From JAGVSR01 sp964458265 (GTDB lineage: Bacteria > Pseudomonadota > Alphaproteobacteria > Rhizobiales > Hyphomicrobiaceae): 64,000 nt of DNA. A model generated the notes under the pieces. It ran no database searches. It worked only from the letters and a program-made list of their open reading frames with translations, and had not been told where the DNA came from. Both the position numbers and the translations under genes were made by a program. Shown one piece after another: positions 59,911 through 64,000 of the stretch; position 1 is the first letter of the stretch, and the number at the start of each line of letters is the position of its first letter. The stretch is taken from the NCBI GenBank assembly GCA_964458265.1, contig CAYWIF010000017.1, positions 1-64,000 of the forward strand, given 5' to 3'.

Positions 59911-61425
59911 TCAGATGACGTAGTCCGGCAGGCTTTCAACCTCGACGGCGACGCCCGCGGAGCGGAGCAGCAGCGCCACTTCATTGGAGCGGCGGCGGAA
60001 CTCGGCTTCGCCTTCGGGGGTGTTGGGAACGTCGGAACACAGCCCGCGCGCGAGCATTGCGCGCGTCAACAGGAACACGTTGTCCTGCTGCTGGATATCG
60101 GGGCTTGCGGCCGTGACCGTGCCGCCGGCGATCGTCGCGCCGGAGATCGCATCGACCAGCATGAACGATCCGGTTTCCGGCGCCTCGGCGAAACGGTCGA
60201 TCGCCGTCGCGCGGCCAAGAGCAAGGTTCGCGATGGCGATGTCGTTGACCTTGCAGGCAGAGGAGGGGTGAACGGCAAGCGAGTCGAGATCAAGAAGTGA
60301 CTTGATCTCGATGTTGGTGACCGGGACAAGATCGGTCGCGGTGCGCACGAGATAGCTGCCGCGTTTGTCGAACGGCACTTCAGACAACCACACGAAGCGC
60401 GCTTCGAGCGTGCGCGCGACGACGGGTGCTGCTTCGGGCGCGGCGAGGACGGACCCGCGCGAGACGTCGAGATCGATATCGAGCTGGATGGCGACCGCCT
60501 GGCCTTGGATCGCCTCCTCGAAGTCGCGATCCATGGTGGCGATGCGCTGGACCTTGGCGGTGCGGCGGCTCACCGGATCGAGCACGGTGTCACCGATCCG
60601 AATGGTTCCTGATGAGATCGTGCCGGCGAGGCCGCGGAAATCGGCGCGGCTATCGCGCAGCACGGTCTGCACGGGCATGCGGAACGCGCCCGTCGGCTCG
60701 GTGCCGCGGCTTGGAATTTCTTCCAGGTGTTCCAAAAGCGACGGCCCGGTGTACCAAGCCATATGCTTCGACTTGGTGGCGACATTGTCGCCCGAGACGG
60801 CGGCGACGGGAATGGCGACCGCCTCGCGGAAGCCGAAGCGCCACATGAGCGTGCGGAACTCGTGTTCGATCTGGCGGAAGCGGCTTTCCGACCAGTCGAC
60901 AAGGTCCATCTTGTTGACGGCCAGGATGACCCGCTTCAAGCCGACGAGATCGAGGATGGCGGCGTGACGGCGTGTCTGCGTCTTGATGCCGTGGCGTGCG
61001 TCGATCAGCATGATCGCGACGTCGGCATGCGAGGCGCCGGAAGCCATGTTGCGCGTGTACTGTTCGTGGCCGGGGCTGTCGATGACGACGAACCGGCGCG
61101 TCGCGGTGTCGAAGTATCGCCAGGCGATGTCGATGGTGATGCCCTGCTCGCGCTCGGCGACAAGACCGTCCATGAGCAACGAAAAATCCGGATTGCCGCC
61201 ATCGACGCGGCGGCCGCGTTCGAGCGTGGCGCGCTGATCGTCGAAAAGATCCGTGGCGTCCCAGAGCAGCCGCCCGATCAGCGTCGACTTGCCGTCATCC
61301 ACCGACCCGCAGGTCAATACGCGGAGCATGCCGGAGAGTTCGGGGGCCGCTTCAGCAGCGGGGCTGCTCGCCGGCTGAATGAGCGGCGTGACGTTCACGT
61401 CCTTGAGGGCCGGTTGCGCGGTCAT
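59911..61425 (-). CDS. cysN: Sulfate adenylyltransferase subunit 1 (GTPase)
   Basis: A 504-residue GTPase subunit of ATP sulfurylase, which drives adenylation of sulfate to APS. GTP-binding motifs are VDDGKSTLIGRLLWD, DSPGHEQYTRNM and NKMDLVDWSE, followed by EF-Tu-like beta-barrels. There is no C-terminal APS-kinase (CysC) fusion, as judged from length, consistent with direct APS reduction. The start overlaps the cysD stop by one base. Confidence 0.96.
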   Translation of the reverse strand: MTAQPALKDVNVTPLIQPASSPAAEAAPELSGMLRVLTCGSVDDGKSTLIGRLLWDATDLFDDQRATLERGRRVDGGNPDFSLLMDGLVAEREQGITIDIAWRYFDTATRRFVVIDSPGHEQYTRNMASGASHADVAIMLIDARHGIKTQTRRHAAILDLVGLKRVILAVNKMDLVDWSESRFRQIEHEFRTLMWRFGFREAVAIPVAAVSGDNVATKSKHMAWYTGPSLLEHLEEIPSRGTEPTGAFRMPVQTVLRDSRADFRGLAGTISSGTIRIGDTVLDPVSRRTAKVQRIATMDRDFEEAIQGQAVAIQLDIDLDVSRGSVLAAPEAAPVVARTLEARFVWLSEVPFDKRGSYLVRTATDLVPVTNIEIKSLLDLDSLAVHPSSACKVNDIAIANLALGRATAIDRFAEAPETGSFMLVDAISGATIAGGTVTAASPDIQQQDNVFLLTRAMLARGLCSDVPNTPEGEAEFRRRSNEVALLLRSAGVAVEVESLPDYVI

Positions 61426-62330
61426 CAGAAATAGCCTTCCTGCTTCTTTTTCTCCATGGCGCCGACCTGATCGTGGTCGATGAGGCGGCCGGAGCGTTCG
61501 GACGTGCGTGCGCCCAGCGTTTCAGCGACAGCTTCCTCCAGCGTCGTCGCTGTGGATTCGACGGCGGCGGTCAGCGGCCAGCAGCCCAGTGTGCGGAAGC
61601 GCACGGAGCGCATGACCGGTTTTTCGCCGGGCTTCAGCGGCAACCGATCGTCGTCGAGCACGAGGATTTGGCCGTCGCGCTCGATGGTCGGGCGTTCCTT
61701 GGCCATGTAGAGGGGCACAACGTCGAGATTTTCGCGCAGGATGTAGCGCCAGATGTCGCGCTCGGTCCAGTTGGACAGCGGAAAGATGCGTGCGGTCTCG
61801 CCGGCGCCGAGGCGGCCGTTCAAAAGACGCCACATCTCGGGGCGCTGGCGGCGCGGATCCCACCGGTGACCTTCGGCGCGAAACGAAAAAACGCGCTCCT
61901 TCGCCCGGCTTGCTTCCTCGTCCCGGCGCGCGCCGCCGAAGGCGCCGTCGAACCCGTACTGATCGAGACCGGACTTCAACGGCACGGTCTTCATCTGATC
62001 GGTATAGACCGACGGCGAATAGTCGTAAGGGTTGATGCCCTTGGCCAGCGCGTCATGGTTGATGACCTCGATCAGATCAAGATCAAACTCCTTCACCCAC
62101 CTGTCGCGGAAGGCGATCATTTCCTTGAACTTCCACGTCGTATTTACGTGCAGCACAGGAAACGGCAACTTGCCCGGCCAGAAGGCCTTGCGGGCAAGAT
62201 GCAAAAGGACGGTGGAGTCCTTGCCGATCGAATAGAGCAGCACCGGCTTGCGGAACTGGGCCGCTGCCTCGCGGAAGATGTGGATGCTCTCCGACTCGAG
62301 CAGGTCGAGATGCGAAAAATGCGGGGTCAT
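61425..62330 (-). CDS. cysD: Sulfate adenylyltransferase subunit 2
   Basis: A 301-residue catalytic PP-loop subunit of ATP sulfurylase, forming APS from ATP and sulfate with CysN. Motifs: YSIGKDSTVLLHLARKAF, HVNTTWKFKEMIAFRD, FGGARRDEEASRAKERVFSF and the ending MEKKKQEGYF. ATG 62330 overlaps the cysH stop (ATGA). It lies in the middle of the cysHDN operon. Confidence 0.97.
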   Translation of the reverse strand: MTPHFSHLDLLESESIHIFREAAAQFRKPVLLYSIGKDSTVLLHLARKAFWPGKLPFPVLHVNTTWKFKEMIAFRDRWVKEFDLDLIEVINHDALAKGINPYDYSPSVYTDQMKTVPLKSGLDQYGFDGAFGGARRDEEASRAKERVFSFRAEGHRWDPRRQRPEMWRLLNGRLGAGETARIFPLSNWTERDIWRYILRENLDVVPLYMAKERPTIERDGQILVLDDDRLPLKPGEKPVMRSVRFRTLGCWPLTAAVESTATTLEEAVAETLGARTSERSGRLIDHDQVGAMEKKKQEGYF

Positions 62331-63127
62331 GCAGCAGCGTCCTTCGCTTTCGGGCGATTGTGCAGCCCGCATTCCTTGCCGTCCTCGTTCTCCCACCACC
62401 AACGGCCGGCGCGAATATCCTCGCCGGGCAGGATGGCGCGCGTGCACGGCTGGCAACCGATCGACGGGAAGCCCTGCGCGTGCAGCGGATTTACCGGGAC
62501 ATTGTTGTCTTCGACGAACCGCTCCAAGGTTTCGAGCGACCAGTCGGCAATGGGGTTCAATTTGACGAGCGCATGGCCGGCATCCCACGCGGCGAACGGA
62601 ACGTGTGAGCGGACAGCGGATTGATCGCGGCGCAAGCCGGTGATCCAGCCGGCGGCGCCAACGAGCGCTCTATTCAGCGGGCGCACTTTGCGGATGTCGC
62701 AGCACGCGATGCGGTTTTCGACCGCGTCGCGAAAACCCATGATGCCGTCACGGGCGACGAGCGCTTCGACTTCTTTGGCGTCGGGAAAGACGACACGGAT
62801 GCGGCGGCCGTAGCGGGCTTCGGTTTCAGCCAGCGTTTGCAGCGTTTCGGGGAAGTGGCGTCCGGTGTCGAGCGTGAAGATGTCGATGTCGAGATCCGTT
62901 GCCGCGATGGCGGCAAAAACGGCCTGATCCTCGATGCCGAGCGAGGTTGAAAACGCGACGCGGCCGGAAATGAGATCGGCGATGAGGCGGAGGCGCGCGC
63001 CAAGGTCAGGCTCGGCGGCAAGGGCCGCATCGAGTGCCGCCGCCAAAGCCGGGCCAGACAGGGTTTCGGACGTGGCTGCCTGCCGCACAGTCCCAAGGGG
63101 CTGCGGGTGGGCTGAAGGACGGGTCAT
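62327..63127 (-). CDS. cysH: Assimilatory APS reductase (CysH family)
   Basis: A 266-residue thiol reductase making sulfite from adenylyl-sulfate. It carries the two cysteine pairs of the [4Fe-4S] APS-reductase type, CC in ENRIACCDIRKVRP and CxxC in GCQPCTRAIL, rather than the E. coli PAPS-type arrangement; no cysC is seen, in agreement. ATG 63127 has CGGAGG 5 bases upstream. First gene of cysHDN. Confidence 0.94.
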   Translation of the reverse strand: MTRPSAHPQPLGTVRQAATSETLSGPALAAALDAALAAEPDLGARLRLIADLISGRVAFSTSLGIEDQAVFAAIAATDLDIDIFTLDTGRHFPETLQTLAETEARYGRRIRVVFPDAKEVEALVARDGIMGFRDAVENRIACCDIRKVRPLNRALVGAAGWITGLRRDQSAVRSHVPFAAWDAGHALVKLNPIADWSLETLERFVEDNNVPVNPLHAQGFPSIGCQPCTRAILPGEDIRAGRWWWENEDGKECGLHNRPKAKDAAA

Positions 63128-63186
63128 GAATGCCTCCGGACGAGCCGGAACCTAAGCGAAACCAATCCGAAAAAGAAGCCCTAGTT

Positions 63187-63206
63187 AGAAAAAAGAACGG
63201 TTTTCT
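63187..63206 (-). promoter_or_regulatory. Candidate operator upstream of cysHDN
   Basis: An AT-rich inverted pair, AGAAAA and TTTTCT with 8 bases between, lies 60 bases upstream of cysH in an otherwise GC-rich 228-base gap. It could be a binding site for the regulator of sulfate assimilation; identity unknown. Confidence 0.3.
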
Positions 63207-63355
63207 TATCCCATGACCAACGATGGTAGAAAGATTTTGCGCGATGATGGCGGTGCGGAATGGCGTGCCGGGACGGTCGGGTTAGGGGTCGCGAGCCGCC
63301 TAGTCTGAAGAGGCGCGGCGTCGCGAGGGCGGCCAACTCGGGGCGATCGGGCGCG

Positions 63356-64000
63356 TCAGCGCGGACCGGTTGACTGCCCGGCGAGCCAGGCGATGACGCC
63401 GCCGGCCGCGGCGGTTCCGGTGGCGAGGGTTGCCTGCAGAAGGTAGCCGCCCGTAGGCGCATCCCAGTCGAGCATTTCGCCGGCGACAAAGGTGCCGGGG
63501 CGGGATGTCAGCATCAGGTTTTCGTCGAGCGCGTCGAACCGTACGCCGCCGGCCGTCGAGATTGCGCGGTCGAGGCCCGTGACGCCTGTGACGGTCAAGG
63601 GGAGTGATTTGACGAGCCGGGCGAGGCTTTCGGGTTCGCCGGGAAGATCGCGATGCGCCTCACGCAAAAGGGCGATCGCGGCAGGGGAAAGCTTCAAGCA
63701 TTTGCGCAGCCAGTTGGACGTGGATTCCTTGCCGCGCCGTCGTTGAAGATGGCGCGCGACGAGATCCAGGGGCTCGTCGGGTTTGAGATCAATATGGATC
63801 ACGGCGTGGGCGCCGCCTTGTGTGCGATTTGCAATTTTTGCCGACAGCGCATAGACGGCGCCGCCTTCGAGGCCATGGCGCGTGACGACGGCTTCGCCGC
63901 GCTGGGTGTCGCCTTCGAACGTGACGGCAATGCGCTTCAAGGGCTCGCCTGAGTATCGCGATTGGAAGTGATCACTCCACGTGACGAGGAGACCGCAATT
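63356..64000 (-). CDS. NAD(P)/FAD-dependent oxidoreductase, HI0933-like (C-terminal part, cut by window edge)
   Basis: The last 214 residues of a flavoprotein of the HI0933/BaiN-like family; the frame is open to base 64000, so the N-terminal FAD-binding part is outside. The visible part has TWSDHFQSRYSGEPLKRIAV, an insert domain (LKLSPAAIALLREA, SLPLTVTGVTGLDRA) and the C-terminal FAD segment DENLMLTSRPGTFVAGEMLD with DAPTGGYLLQATLATGTAAG. An internal start at 63940 is not the true one. Physiological substrate unknown. It lies upstream of cysHDN on the same strand, with 228 bases between. Confidence 0.85.
   Translation of the reverse strand, partial: NCGLLVTWSDHFQSRYSGEPLKRIAVTFEGDTQRGEAVVTRHGLEGGAVYALSAKIANRTQGGAHAVIHIDLKPDEPLDLVARHLQRRRGKESTSNWLRKCLKLSPAAIALLREAHRDLPGEPESLARLVKSLPLTVTGVTGLDRAISTAGGVRFDALDENLMLTSRPGTFVAGEMLDWDAPTGGYLLQATLATGTAAAGGVIAWLAGQSTGPR

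Noticed and set aside
59683..60300. Plus-strand open frame across the cysN/TauE junction
   Set aside because: It is antisense to two well-supported genes and shows no domain or ribosome-binding site.

Overview
The window reads as chromosomal DNA from a methylotrophic alphaproteobacterium of the order Hyphomicrobiales, most likely Hyphomicrobium or a close relative such as Methyloceanibacter. The basis is high GC, a block of tetrahydromethanopterin (H4MPT) C1-transfer genes (fae, mch, mtdB, an mptG-type gene and cofactor-biosynthesis genes), a full pqqABCDE operon for methanol dehydrogenase cofactor, a three-gene bc1 complex and many small secreted proteins of the kind common in this order. 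Genus is inference; order and methylotrophy are well supported. I see no prophage, CRISPR array, transposase or rRNA operon. There is one tRNA (Tyr). A run of exactly 100 Ns (45590-45689) marks a scaffold join.

Layout. 1-3615: the two methylmalonyl-CoA mutase subunits on the minus strand, split by an unrelated plus-strand gene. 3.9-8.6 kb: HerA-like ATPase, small cytochrome c, LprI-like protein, patatin lipoprotein, superoxide dismutase. 9.2-12.6 kb: MacA/MacB-type three-gene efflux operon. 12.8-17.9 kb: H-NS-family protein, small ORFs, a nudix-DUF6111-cca operon and a lysozyme-like exported protein. 18.1-23.5 kb: hemF, two tandem ABC half-transporters, trmL. 23.8-26.7 kb: petABC ending in a strong terminator. 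26.8-30.7 kb: mtnP, apt, mtnA and a class II aldolase, which together look like a methylthioadenosine salvage route through the DHAP shunt. 30.8-37.8 kb: secreted proteins, rlmB, tRNA-Tyr followed by a 100-bp tandem repeat, DoxX, DUF2478, an orphan solute-binding protein, an L,D-transpeptidase and pcm.

38.8-48.6 kb is the C1 island: an MfnF-like protein, a HisA-like protein, fae, a CitG-like protein, a RimK-type ligase, mch, another ATP-grasp protein, mtdB, the mptG-type gene, then a pterin dehydratase and folK. Formaldehyde condenses with H4MPT (Fae), is oxidised to methenyl-H4MPT (MtdB) and hydrolysed to formyl-H4MPT (Mch); most remaining genes probably build H4MPT or the methanofuran analogue. 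The next block, 48.7-52.7 kb, holds a class I cytochrome c and pqqABCDE, which fit methanol oxidation upstream of Fae.

53.3-63.1 kb is assimilatory sulfate reduction as two convergent operons: cobA-cysJ-cysI on the plus strand, and cysH-cysD-cysN followed by two TauE/SafE exporters and a cyclic-nucleotide-binding protein on the minus strand. CobA supplies the siroheme precursor for CysI; the exporters could bleed off excess sulfite. The window ends inside a flavoprotein gene.

No single undescribed system stands out beyond doubt. The strongest leads are the MTA salvage cluster with its own apt, the HisA-like/FolK/dehydratase members of the H4MPT island, an orphan binding protein carrying a four-cysteine domain, and an efflux adaptor with an LTxxQ-type helical insert.
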